Source: Sunxiuqinia elliptica
GTDB lineage: Bacteria > Bacteroidota > Bacteroidia > Bacteroidales > Prolixibacteraceae
Reading direction: 5' to 3'
DNA length: 64,000 nt
Assembly (NCBI RefSeq): GCF_900113005.1
Contig: NZ_FONW01000003.1
Coordinates: forward strand, 248,001 to 312,000
The notes below the pieces were generated by a model. That model did no database searches and was not told where the DNA came from. It was given only the letters and a program-made list of their open reading frames with translations. How positions within the stretch are numbered: position 1 is the stretch's first letter; each line of letters opens with the position of its first letter. Both the position numbers and the translations under genes were made by a program. Of the stretch, positions 1-8,238 are shown piece by piece.

Positions 1-1677
1 GTTTTGATGAAGCTGCACCAGTTGAAAACCATCGGAGTTATAATTACTAAAAACCAAACCTCCACCAATAGACGCAGGATAATCAGCTCCAAAGGGTACC
101 GAGCTTAGCTGTTTCGTTAGCTTGCTATTAAGATCTAGCTGGTAAATATTATCGATTCCAGAAAAAGAGCCTGTAAAGTACAACTTGTCATCAGCAAAAT
201 AAGGATTGCGTATTTCATGAAAATGTCCATCCATAAGCACTTTTGAGTGTCCGGTCATTACGTCCAATGAAGTCAGCTTCTTTCCTTCTGAGGATTGTGT
301 TACAAAGAATAAAGAGTTGCCAGAATCATCCCAACAAGGTGTAAGTAGATAAGGATTGCCTGGCAATTTGAATTGCTGAAGCAGTTGGCCATTTTGCAAA
401 TCAAAAATTGACAAAGAATAATGATTCGAATGATCCACTTCAATTGCAGCAAATTGCTTAAATGACGGGCTGATCGTAGGACTAAACAGCTTATTCTCAT
501 GCTCAAAAACCTGCTTCTCATTGGTTTCGCTGTTGTAAACCACAATCACTGATCGATCAGCATGCGTCCATCTTATATCTGGCCGGCGTTCAGACCAAAT
601 CAATTGATTTCCTCTTCCAGAAAACGACTCTTTGAAAATAGCACCGGGAGTCGTAACCAATTCTTCTGATTTAGAAGTCAGTCTGACAATTCGAGAAAGA
701 TCAACCCGACTTTCTTTTAACGCAATCCAAGTGGAGTCATTCAGTGCGTAAGCCTGTGTGTATCTCGTAAAAAACGGCTGTCTAGCAGTAATTTCTTTCA
801 CTTTATAAATCTTGATATCAGCCACTTCCCGACTCCATTCTTTTTGATAATCATTAAACAAACTACGATATAACCCGGCTTGGTTCATCCCTGTTTCTCG
901 TTTCAAAACACGATCAACCGGTGTAATGGATAAGGGACGCTTGGCAATCTCGCTAATAACATTTTCCCAAACTTGCGACCCAAATTTTTGGCGAGTACCT
1001 CCCACCATCCAATAGCCAAACTTATACCGGTTCGGTACAAAATCTTTATAGGATCCCAAAGAAGCTTTATTAAAAGAATATGCTCCTTTCTCCAAAAGCT
1101 GCGCTTTGTTTTCCATCAAAAAAGAAGGCAATCGTCCGCGTCCTGCTTTTGAAAGTGCAGTTTCTGTAACCACCGCATCTCCTTCAATAAACCAAAATGG
1201 TAAATAAGCTCCAACAGCTACCGCAGCTGCCTGCTCTCCAAATAATATTGGCAGAATGTCAGGTAATTCTTGTTGAATTTTGTCCATTTGCACCACATGT
1301 CGAAATTCATGAATTGCCAGCTGTTCCAACCAGTCCTGTGCATAAATGGCTTGATGCGGAGTTGTAAACAACTCAACTCGTTTGGGAGACCAAGCCACCA
1401 AACCATTTGACTTCACAGTGTGTGTATGCAGAATGATCGAAATTTTCCGAGGTTCGTGCTTTAAACTTTTCGAGCCATAAGCATATACTTTCTCAAAAAC
1501 AAAAGCTACCTGTTGAGCTTTCTCTTCGTAGTCTTCTGGATAAATAAGCTGAAAGTGCTTTGTATTTATTTGACGCCACCGGATTGATGCGGGTTCCTGT
1601 CCTGTTGAAAAATACTGCGAATACCCCGTCGTTAGCGAAAAAAAAGCTAGCACAAAGCTGATGACGAACCTCTTCAT
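1..1677 (-). CDS. Secreted HEFRH metallopeptidase with TolB-like beta-propeller, 3' end cut by window edge
   Basis: This frame stays open for 559 codons from an ATG at 1677 to the left window edge, so the C-terminus is missing. The N-terminus (about residues 1-20, ending GYSQ) looks like a Sec signal peptide. Residues 123-127 read HEFRH, a gluzincin HExxH zinc motif. About 38 residues later comes WFIEGDAVVTE, where Glu165 fits the third zinc ligand. From about residue 270 the sequence has repeated blade-like segments of the TolB/WD40-like type. This arrangement is seen in large secreted Bacteroidota proteins with a peptidase_MA-like domain followed by a propeller. The substrate is unknown. 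Periplasmic or surface location is inferred from the signal peptide. I am fairly sure of the reading frame and zinc motif, less so of the family. Confidence 0.8.
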   Translation of the reverse strand, partial: MKRFVISFVLAFFSLTTGYSQYFSTGQEPASIRWRQINTKHFQLIYPEDYEEKAQQVAFVFEKVYAYGSKSLKHEPRKISIILHTHTVKSNGLVAWSPKRVELFTTPHQAIYAQDWLEQLAIHEFRHVVQMDKIQQELPDILPILFGEQAAAVAVGAYLPFWFIEGDAVVTETALSKAGRGRLPSFLMENKAQLLEKGAYSFNKASLGSYKDFVPNRYKFGYWMVGGTRQKFGSQVWENVISEIAKRPLSITPVDRVLKRETGMNQAGLYRSLFNDYQKEWSREVADIKIYKVKEITARQPFFTRYTQAYALNDSTWIALKESRVDLSRIVRLTSKSEELVTTPGAIFKESFSGRGNQLIWSERRPDIRWTHADRSVIVVYNSETNEKQVFEHENKLFSPTISPSFKQFAAIEVDHSNHYSLSIFDLQNGQLLQQFKLPGNPYLLTPCWDDSGNSLFFVTQSSEGKKLTSLDVMTGHSKVLMDGHFHEIRNPYFADDKLYFTGSFSGIDNIYQLDLNSKLTKQLSSVPFGADYPASIGGGLVFSNYNSDGFQLVQLHQN

Positions 1678-1884
1678 TTGTTCGATTTTTTATTGTGAAA
1701 TAGCTAGTCATTCGATCTAATGACTTCTGAAAATTCCGATTGAGTCTTTTCTAGTGAAGGCATGACAAAAAAGGCAATTGTTCCAACTAGAATTTAGCGC
1801 ATGCGAGTTTTCGTTTAGTGTGATTCAGACAGACAGACCTGCTACTCCTTATAAATAATTATTTTTAGTCAGGTGAATATAACC

Positions 1885-1911
1885 AAAAAAAGCCGGAGCA
1901 ATTACTCCGGC
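1885..1911 (-). terminator. Rho-independent terminator
   Basis: The arms GCCGGAG (1892-1898) and CTCCGGC (1905-1911) enclose a 6-nt loop. On the minus strand they are followed by seven T (1891-1885). It lies just after the stop of the minus-strand membrane protein gene. Confidence 0.85.
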
Positions 1912-1934
1912 CTGATCTATTTTTTAGTAACGAT

Positions 1935-2627
1935 TTAATCAATTAGCATATTTTCCTGCTTGTTAATTGCTCCCTGATACAAGGATGCAAAAGAAGCATG
2001 AACCCAGATCAATGCCGGAAAGACTCCCACAATCAACAATGCAAAACCAATGATTACAATGAAAAATGAGAGAATTCCCATTCCAAAGATGGTCCAGCCA
2101 ATGCCTTTTGACAATTTCCAGCTTTGCTCAATGGCCTGAATCGCATCCAAATTTTTATCCATTACGAGGTAAGGCACAAACACTAATCGGCAAGCAATGA
2201 CAATCCCTGGAATAAGAAAAAACATCAGGCCCATCACGACGAGGGCTGATTTCAGTAAATTTGCAAGAATGATATTCAGGTAGTTACTAAAGCCCTCAAT
2301 TAATTTTCGAAGTTCAATTTCTTTTTCCCGAACAGCATCCAGATAAATCAATTTAGAGCTATATGTAAACACGGGAACCAATAAGAGATAGTAAGCTGTT
2401 CCAAACAAAATCAGGAAAATGGCTCCCATGGTTGTAAAAAAGGCACCAAATCCATTACCAAAACCATCACTGCTCAGATTTACATTAGCCCCTCCCGGGC
2501 CATTGACCATACCAATAAGAATTACCACAACCAAAAGGTACAGAAAATTGCGCTTCATTACCTGCCAGCCATTGCTAAAGCTGCCTCCTAGAGTGGGATG
2601 TAACCGAATGTAATTGATTAATTCCAT
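1935..2627 (-). CDS. Multi-pass membrane protein, DUF975/GDPD membrane-domain-like
   Basis: The product has 230 residues and about five or six hydrophobic segments. The segments near LLVVVILIGMVNG, FFTTMGAIFLILFGTAYYLL and ALVVMGLMFFLIPGIVIAC are clear. The later part (VPYLVMDKNLDAIQAIEQSWKLSKG, then two more membrane helices) resembles the helical membrane domain found in DUF975/YciC-type proteins and in the membrane part of some glycerophosphodiester phosphodiesterases. Function is unknown. I chose the ATG at 2627 (MELINYIRLH) over one 81 bases upstream because the extra 27 residues are charged and would extend into the palindromic intergenic region. It is divergent from a LuxR-type regulator gene and followed by its own terminator. 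Confidence 0.75.
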   Translation of the reverse strand: MELINYIRLHPTLGGSFSNGWQVMKRNFLYLLVVVILIGMVNGPGGANVNLSSDGFGNGFGAFFTTMGAIFLILFGTAYYLLLVPVFTYSSKLIYLDAVREKEIELRKLIEGFSNYLNIILANLLKSALVVMGLMFFLIPGIVIACRLVFVPYLVMDKNLDAIQAIEQSWKLSKGIGWTIFGMGILSFFIVIIGFALLIVGVFPALIWVHASFASLYQGAINKQENMLID

Positions 2628-2687
2628 GACGACTCGTTTTTTGATTCTGAATTCAAACCTAGGATATTCTATTAAAAATTCCTTCCT

Positions 2688-2722
2688 ACCATAGTAGTGT
2701 TTTGTCAAAATCCTACTATGGT
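2688..2722. promoter_or_regulatory. 35-bp imperfect dyad, probable operator of divergent promoters
   Basis: The arms ACCATAGTAG (2688-2697) and CTACTATGGT (2713-2722) are perfect reverse complements. Inside them TTTTG (2700-2704) and CAAAA (2706-2710) also pair. It lies between the divergent membrane-protein gene and the LuxR-type regulator gene and shares CCTAC half-sites with the palindrome at 2753-2768. Operator function is inferred. Confidence 0.6.
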
Positions 2723-2752
2723 TTGGTTCAAAAATTATTATTCAGCAGACTT

Positions 2753-2768
2753 TCCTACTTTGGTAGGA
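2753..2768. promoter_or_regulatory. Palindrome, second probable operator
   Basis: TCCTAC (2753-2758) and GTAGGA (2763-2768) form a perfect palindrome around TTTG, 38 bp before the start of the LuxR-type regulator gene. The half-site matches those in the 2688-2722 dyad, which suggests one protein binds both. Confidence 0.55.
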
Positions 2769-2805
2769 TCTTCATTTACGTGCTTTTTATTAATTTGGCT
2801 ACACC

Positions 2806-3741
2806 ATGCAAAATGCGCTATTTATACTCTGTTTTATCACCTCAGTCGGACTTTCTGTTTTTGGATTGATGACGGCTTATCGTTTAAAAAATAAGGAAAA
2901 CCAACCCTATGCCTCCTCCTTATTCTATTATATTATCTTCCTTGTTGCTTTTGGATTTTACAGTATCTGGAGCTATCTAGGTTTTCAATTTTTACTTAAT
3001 CATGTTATCCAATCGCATGATACCTTATTGAATATTGTTGGAATTTTTCCATTTATGGGTTTTCCATTAATCATTGTTGGCTGGTACCTATTCATTCAGT
3101 TTTGTGTTGAAATGGCCGGCTATAAGCTAAAAGGCTATGTAAGCTTTCTCTATTTCTCTGTTTGTATTCTTTCTTTTCTTTTTCTAGGGAATCATTTTAA
3201 AAACCAATTGTTACAAAACGAGCTATACCAACTCGATTTCGTCTTTAAAAGCATTGGTATTTTACATCTGTTGCTGGTTCTTTCAGGTGTACTTTTACTC
3301 TTACGGAACCGGAAACACACGCTATTGAAAAATTCGATCTATACCCTACCGCTTGTCCTATTTGTTCCTGCGCTATTTGCTTCTACTTCCTTGTTGATGA
3401 GCTCTTCGCACTGGATTGCTGTTCTATTTTTTATTTTGTTTTACTTCAGCCACCTCGCTCTAGCTCCGGGAGTTATCTACTTCACATTAAATGCTGATGA
3501 GTGTCAAAACACGGATACGTTCACACAGTTTTGCTCAAAGTATGAAATCTCGAAGCGCGAAGCCGAAATTATCCAGGAAATATGCTTGGGAAAGACGAAT
3601 CAGGCGATTGCTGATCAGCTATTCATCACGGTACAAACGGTAAAGGATCATGCACATCGGATCTACTCAAAAACTGGAGTAAGAAACCGGGTACAGCTAA
3701 CAAATTTGGTGCGGGAAACAACAAAATCAGAGCCTGTCTAA
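2806..3741 (+). CDS. Membrane-anchored LuxR-type transcriptional regulator
   Basis: The 311-residue product has about seven hydrophobic segments in the first 235 residues, then a LuxR/FixJ-type helix-turn-helix (about 244-304). The motif reads KREAEIIQEICLGKTNQAIADQL followed by TVKDHAHRIYSKTGV, which is the usual GerE core. No receiver domain is present, so the membrane part is the likely sensor; its signal is unknown. Regulators with this build, an N-terminal 7-TM region and a GerE domain, are common in Bacteroidota. The gene is divergent from a membrane protein gene, with palindromes between them, so self-regulation and control of the neighbour are likely. Confidence 0.85.
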   Translation: MQNALFILCFITSVGLSVFGLMTAYRLKNKENQPYASSLFYYIIFLVAFGFYSIWSYLGFQFLLNHVIQSHDTLLNIVGIFPFMGFPLIIVGWYLFIQFCVEMAGYKLKGYVSFLYFSVCILSFLFLGNHFKNQLLQNELYQLDFVFKSIGILHLLLVLSGVLLLLRNRKHTLLKNSIYTLPLVLFVPALFASTSLLMSSSHWIAVLFFILFYFSHLALAPGVIYFTLNADECQNTDTFTQFCSKYEISKREAEIIQEICLGKTNQAIADQLFITVQTVKDHAHRIYSKTGVRNRVQLTNLVRETTKSEPV

Positions 3742-3934
3742 CAAACCCTGATTTCGACCTTGGAGCTATGAGAAATAATTATCTCTGTTAATGGAAACAA
3801 TCGTTCATTCTAAAATGTTGAATGTTTTTTTGTTAAGTTTTATTAAAAAGCTGTTGTCACTTCCGATTCCATCATTTTTAGCAACGTGTTTAGCGCTAAG
3901 AATGTTAAATTTGGGAACCTAAATTGAAATTGTT

Positions 3935-6004
3935 TTGGAGATTTTTTTAAATTCATCATATCCTTTTCTAATATTCCTTGCATCCCTAGCCATAGCAGGG
4001 ATGCTGAGCTACTTACTCTATTGGAAATTCCAACAGGATTCTCCTTTATCCATCATTCAAGTACGCCTCTTGGCTGGCTTGCGATTTCTTTCGGTGTTTT
4101 TAATTGCTGTTTTGTTATTAAAGCTTGCTGTTCAACATATAAAACACCAAACTCAGCAACCAGAGCTCATCATCGGGGTGGACAATTCTGCCTCACTTAC
4201 AGATTTTAATCAGGAGGTAAATCAAACAGTTGCATCACTTCAAGAGGAATTAAAAAGCTTCACCCCAAAGATTCTGTATTTCGAAGAACCTTTTCAAAAT
4301 ACAGATTCAATCTCTTTTAATGGTAAGCGTTCAGACTACAGTGGCTTTATCGAAAAAGTTACGAATAAATACGGAACCGCTGATATTGGAGCACTTGTCC
4401 TTTTGGGAGATGGGATTTTTAATGCAGGAATTGATCCGGTGTATGCATCCGAAAAGCTTAACTTTCCAATTTACACCATTGGTCTGGGAGATACCTTAGC
4501 CCATACCGATGCTGCTATTCAAAATGTATCGGTCAACTCGACTGCTTTTTTAGATACCAATTTCCCAGTTGAAATCGATTTGAATTTTACTCAAGCAGCC
4601 GGAGAAATTGTGACTCTAGTTATTAAAAAAGGGGACAAAACCCTTTATTCACGAGCTATTCGCATACTTTCGGAGAACTATTTCTTCACCGAAAGCGTCC
4701 TTTTAAAACCCGAAAATACAGGCATTGCTCATTACACGATTCAGATAGATGAAATAGGTGGAGAGCAAAACCTGGCCAATAATAATTACGAATTTTCAGT
4801 AAATGTTATCTCCGACAAACAGAAAATTCTGCTATTGGCACACGGGGCTCATCCCGATTTAGGGGCCATTAGCAGTGCCTTGTCTCCAATTACAAAATAC
4901 GAAACAGAGCTAATTACAGGATACCCCTCCGAAGGGTTGGATTTTTCGGAGTATGATTTAGTTATTGTTCACCAATTGCCGGATAATGATCCTCGCTCAA
5001 TCAACTTGCTAGAGCAGCTGACGAAAAGTCGGCGCCCTTGCCTATTTATACTTGGGAAAAACAGTGTTGTTTCGCGTTTTAATAACCTCAAAACAGGTAT
5101 TGAGATCCGGACAAACAATAGTTTTGAACAAACAACACCCACAATCAATACGCAGTTTAGCCACTTTAAACTTGATTTTGAGTCGCTAAAAGCCCTCCAA
5201 GGCTTTCCTCCACTGCTGTCTCCTTTCGGCAACGTTCAGGCTGATTCGTGGGTTGAACCATTAGCTAGTCAAACCATTCAGAATGTGGAAACAAGCAGGC
5301 CCTTAATTGCTTTTGGAAAAAAGGAAGGTCGCAAGCTAGGCTTTATTCTAGGAGAAGGAATCTGGCGTTGGCGTATCCACAGCTACCTGAATGATCGTTC
5401 GCATCACTTATTTGATGACCTCATTCAAAAAACAGTCAATTACCTCATTTTAAAGCTGAATGAAAATAACTTCAACCTTTATTGGGAAAACGAATACCTG
5501 GAAGATCAACCGGTGACCATTCAGGCAGAGTTATTCAACGAAAGCTTTGAATTGGTTAATGAGTCGGATGTTGAAATTGACTTGAACGACCAAAATGGCA
5601 AAAACTACCATGCGATGTTTGATAAGTCTGGCGACAAATACATGCTGAATTTGGGCATTCTTCCCCCTGGAGAATATGCATTCAAAGCACAAACACAACT
5701 GGGAACAAGTGAGTACACCGAAGAAGGTCATTTTGTTGTGAGTAAAATCCAGCAGGAACTGACAAATACGCAGGCCGATTTTCAAGTACTGAATCAAATT
5801 GCTGCAAAAACAGGAGGAAGCTTTATTTTACCCAATGAAGTAGAAAGCCTAATTGAAAAGTTGAATGCAACCAATCAACTGAGTACTCGAAAACTAGAAC
5901 AGCAAGTTTACCAAGAGCTTTTATCGATGAAATGGGTATTTTTCATCATCCTGTTTTTGCTTGCTTTGGAATGGTTTTTGAGAAAATACTGGGGAATATA
6001 CTAA
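3935..6004 (+). CDS. vWA-domain membrane protein
   Basis: The 689-residue product has two N-terminal membrane helices (about 8-30 and 43-62), a von Willebrand A-like domain whose MIDAS motif reads GVDNSASL, and a C-terminal membrane helix (KWVFFIILFLLALEWFLRKY). LLGDGIFNAG and YTIGLGDT fit the later vWA strands. This layout resembles BatA/BatB-type and glutamine-amidotransferase-like vWA proteins of Bacteroidota, which act at the inner membrane; the precise role is unknown. The start is TTG at 3935: an in-frame stop lies at 3920, and the first ATG would remove most of the first helix. No BatA/MoxR genes are adjacent, so an aerotolerance-operon role is not supported. Confidence 0.8.
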   Translation: MEIFLNSSYPFLIFLASLAIAGMLSYLLYWKFQQDSPLSIIQVRLLAGLRFLSVFLIAVLLLKLAVQHIKHQTQQPELIIGVDNSASLTDFNQEVNQTVASLQEELKSFTPKILYFEEPFQNTDSISFNGKRSDYSGFIEKVTNKYGTADIGALVLLGDGIFNAGIDPVYASEKLNFPIYTIGLGDTLAHTDAAIQNVSVNSTAFLDTNFPVEIDLNFTQAAGEIVTLVIKKGDKTLYSRAIRILSENYFFTESVLLKPENTGIAHYTIQIDEIGGEQNLANNNYEFSVNVISDKQKILLLAHGAHPDLGAISSALSPITKYETELITGYPSEGLDFSEYDLVIVHQLPDNDPRSINLLEQLTKSRRPCLFILGKNSVVSRFNNLKTGIEIRTNNSFEQTTPTINTQFSHFKLDFESLKALQGFPPLLSPFGNVQADSWVEPLASQTIQNVETSRPLIAFGKKEGRKLGFILGEGIWRWRIHSYLNDRSHHLFDDLIQKTVNYLILKLNENNFNLYWENEYLEDQPVTIQAELFNESFELVNESDVEIDLNDQNGKNYHAMFDKSGDKYMLNLGILPPGEYAFKAQTQLGTSEYTEEGHFVVSKIQQELTNTQADFQVLNQIAAKTGGSFILPNEVESLIEKLNATNQLSTRKLEQQVYQELLSMKWVFFIILFLLALEWFLRKYWGIY

Positions 6005-6098
6005 AAGGTAATCATCGTAAGTTTTAACACATTGGAAGTAACCCAAATAAAATATGCTGATTACAACATCAAGATATCGTTTAAATAAAATTAAAAAC

Positions 6099-7148
6099 AT
6101 GAGGATCAATCGGTTCAACAAGATCGTTAGCTTACTTTCATTGGTCATGCTATTTACTTCATGTGCCTCCAGTTATAAAACAATGTATATTGAAGTAGCT
6201 AAGCCTACTGAACATTTACTGGACAATGATATTGTCAGCCTTACGCTGATGAATCGGGCAATGACTGATGAGTTTAAAGAGTTTCCGGCCGATAGCTTGC
6301 AGATGTACTTCTATCGCCAGGGATTTAACGTAAATGCAGCTGTTTTGGACAGCTCTGCTGCTGATACAACTATAAAAGTAGCAGCCGAATTACTTTTTGA
6401 GTCCGGACGCTACGATGTAGTTATTCCCGAAGAACGTAATATTCCTCATCCAAGCAATTATCAATACGTTCCGAAACCACTTGACTGGGATTATGTGTCA
6501 GAGATATGCGAACGCTACAATACAGATGCCCTATTGGTTATGGAACGCTACATCAATGTACTGATGACCAACTTCATTCAGGTTCCTTTTTCTGATTTAT
6601 ATGAAGCCACAATTGACTCAAAGTATGACGCCATCTTTCGTATTTATGATCCCAGAAAACGGGAAATTGTCAAACAAATCATGATTAGCGATACCATCTT
6701 TTGGAATGAAGCCGAGTATTCTCAAAAGAAACTGTTTGTTGAGAAGATGGTTCCGGTGAAACAGGCAATAAACCAAACAGGAATTCAAGTTGCCTTGGAA
6801 TTAGAATCAAAGCTGGCACCGCAATGGCAAACTGAGTCTCGTGGCTATTTTGCTCTAAAGGATGCCGACGAAGCCCTTATTCAAAATGGAATTACAGAGA
6901 ATAATTGGCAAGCAATATACAAACACTGGGAGCAACTCTTAAATGCTAATAAAAGTCCTGGAAAGCGTAGCAAAATTCAATACAATCTGGCTGTTGCCAG
7001 CGAAATCATGGGAGATATTGACCACGCAGCAGAATGGGCAACAAAATCATACCGCACGCAATATCGTAAACAGACCGAAGACTACCTGTATCAGCTGAAA
7101 AAACGGAAAAAACTGCTTAGCCAATTTGAACAGTTCTCAGCGGAATAA
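6099..7148 (+). CDS. DUF6340-type lipoprotein
   Basis: The 349-residue product starts MRINRFNK and has a lipoprotein signal ending LFTSC, so it is probably anchored to an outer or inner membrane leaflet. A longer start 45 bases upstream would place about 15 polar residues before the signal and is less likely. The middle (NTDALLVMERY, AIFRIYDPRKREIVKQ) matches DUF6340 proteins of Bacteroidota as I remember them. The C-terminus (WEQLLNANKSPGKRSKIQYNLAVASEIMGD) looks like a tetratricopeptide-type helical repeat. Function is unknown. It follows the vWA gene by 94 bp on the same strand. Confidence 0.75.
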   Translation: MRINRFNKIVSLLSLVMLFTSCASSYKTMYIEVAKPTEHLLDNDIVSLTLMNRAMTDEFKEFPADSLQMYFYRQGFNVNAAVLDSSAADTTIKVAAELLFESGRYDVVIPEERNIPHPSNYQYVPKPLDWDYVSEICERYNTDALLVMERYINVLMTNFIQVPFSDLYEATIDSKYDAIFRIYDPRKREIVKQIMISDTIFWNEAEYSQKKLFVEKMVPVKQAINQTGIQVALELESKLAPQWQTESRGYFALKDADEALIQNGITENNWQAIYKHWEQLLNANKSPGKRSKIQYNLAVASEIMGDIDHAAEWATKSYRTQYRKQTEDYLYQLKKRKKLLSQFEQFSAE

Positions 7149-7349
7149 TCGGAAAAGCTAGTGCAACATGGCGAAAAGCGAATGGGAAAACAATAAGTAT
7201 TAAGTGTTGGTCATCGCTAGCCTTTCCTTAGAGGTTTTAAAGCCTTGAAACTAGCCGTTTTTTTAGGCATACTACGGAGCTTTAATCTAACCTGTTCTAC
7301 TTCATCTTAATAATGAAACGAATCCTACAGTCCCTCAATCTGTATAAAC

Positions 7350-7396
7350 AAACAAGGTGATTACCGCCAGTTTTAATGGAGATAATCACCTTGTTT
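7350..7396 (-). terminator. Stem-loop terminator after lgt
   Basis: Arms AAACAAGGTGATTA (7350-7363) and TAATCACCTTGTTT (7383-7396) form a perfect 14-bp stem with a 19-nt loop. It follows the lgt stop codon on the minus strand and may also stop readthrough from the plus-strand lipoprotein gene. Confidence 0.7.
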
Positions 7397-7416
7397 TATG
7401 GAATGATTTTAAATCG

Positions 7417-8226
7417 CTAATTTTTATAGACCACAGGTGCTCTTTTAAGAGCTCGGATAATCAAGAAAAGACCACCCAACACAAATGGCACACTAAGCCA
7501 TTGTCCCATATTTAAGGCCATTCCAGCCTCAAAAGCTTCCTGATCCTCTTTTATAAATTCAATCAAGAAACGAGATAGGAACACCATAACAAAGAAAACG
7601 CCAACAATAAATCCTTCGCGATTTCTCAGATCGGTCTTCCAGTAGGTATAAAGCATAATCGCATAGGTCAACAAGTACGAAAGTGCTTCATAAATTTGGG
7701 TTGGATGCTTGGCAACTGTTTCTCCATTTCGTTCAAAGATAAATCCCCAAGGCAAATCAGTTTGAATTCCATAAATCTCAGAGTTCATCAGGTTACCCGT
7801 CCGAATCAATGCAGCAACCAAAGCAGTAGGAACGACAACGCGATCGAGCACCCAAAGGACTGAACGTTTAGAGACTTTACGGCTCCACCAGATAAGGGCA
7901 ATGAAAATACCAATTGCACCTCCATGGCTGGCTAATCCGCCATGCCAAACCTTCAAAATCTCACCTGGGTGTTGCGAATAATAATCCCACCCATAAAAGA
8001 ATACGTGTCCAAGTCTGGCCCCTACGATCGTTGCGACAATTAAATAAATGAATAAGCTCTCAAGCCATTCCGGATTGATTTTTTCAAACTTAAACATTCG
8101 TTCTCCCTGGTAATATCCACCTAAAAAACCAAAGGCAAAAAGCAGTCCGTACCAACGAATCGACAATGGTCCAAGGCTAAATATCTCGGGATCTATATTC
8201 CAATGAATAAAAGTTAAAAATTCCAT
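7417..8226 (-). CDS. lgt: Prolipoprotein diacylglyceryl transferase
   Basis: Lgt transfers diacylglycerol from phosphatidylglycerol to the lipobox cysteine of prolipoproteins at the inner membrane. The 269-residue product has the usual length, seven hydrophobic segments, and the family signature around GGLASHGGAIGIFIA. Other conserved pieces are RTGNLMNSEIYG and HPTQIYEAL. It lies directly after secA on the same strand (12 bp apart), which pairs export and lipoprotein maturation in one transcript. Many predicted lipoproteins in this window would be its substrates. Confidence 0.95.
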   Translation of the reverse strand: MEFLTFIHWNIDPEIFSLGPLSIRWYGLLFAFGFLGGYYQGERMFKFEKINPEWLESLFIYLIVATIVGARLGHVFFYGWDYYSQHPGEILKVWHGGLASHGGAIGIFIALIWWSRKVSKRSVLWVLDRVVVPTALVAALIRTGNLMNSEIYGIQTDLPWGFIFERNGETVAKHPTQIYEALSYLLTYAIMLYTYWKTDLRNREGFIVGVFFVMVFLSRFLIEFIKEDQEAFEAGMALNMGQWLSVPFVLGGLFLIIRALKRAPVVYKN

Positions 8227-8238
8227 GAAGCAGGTGTT

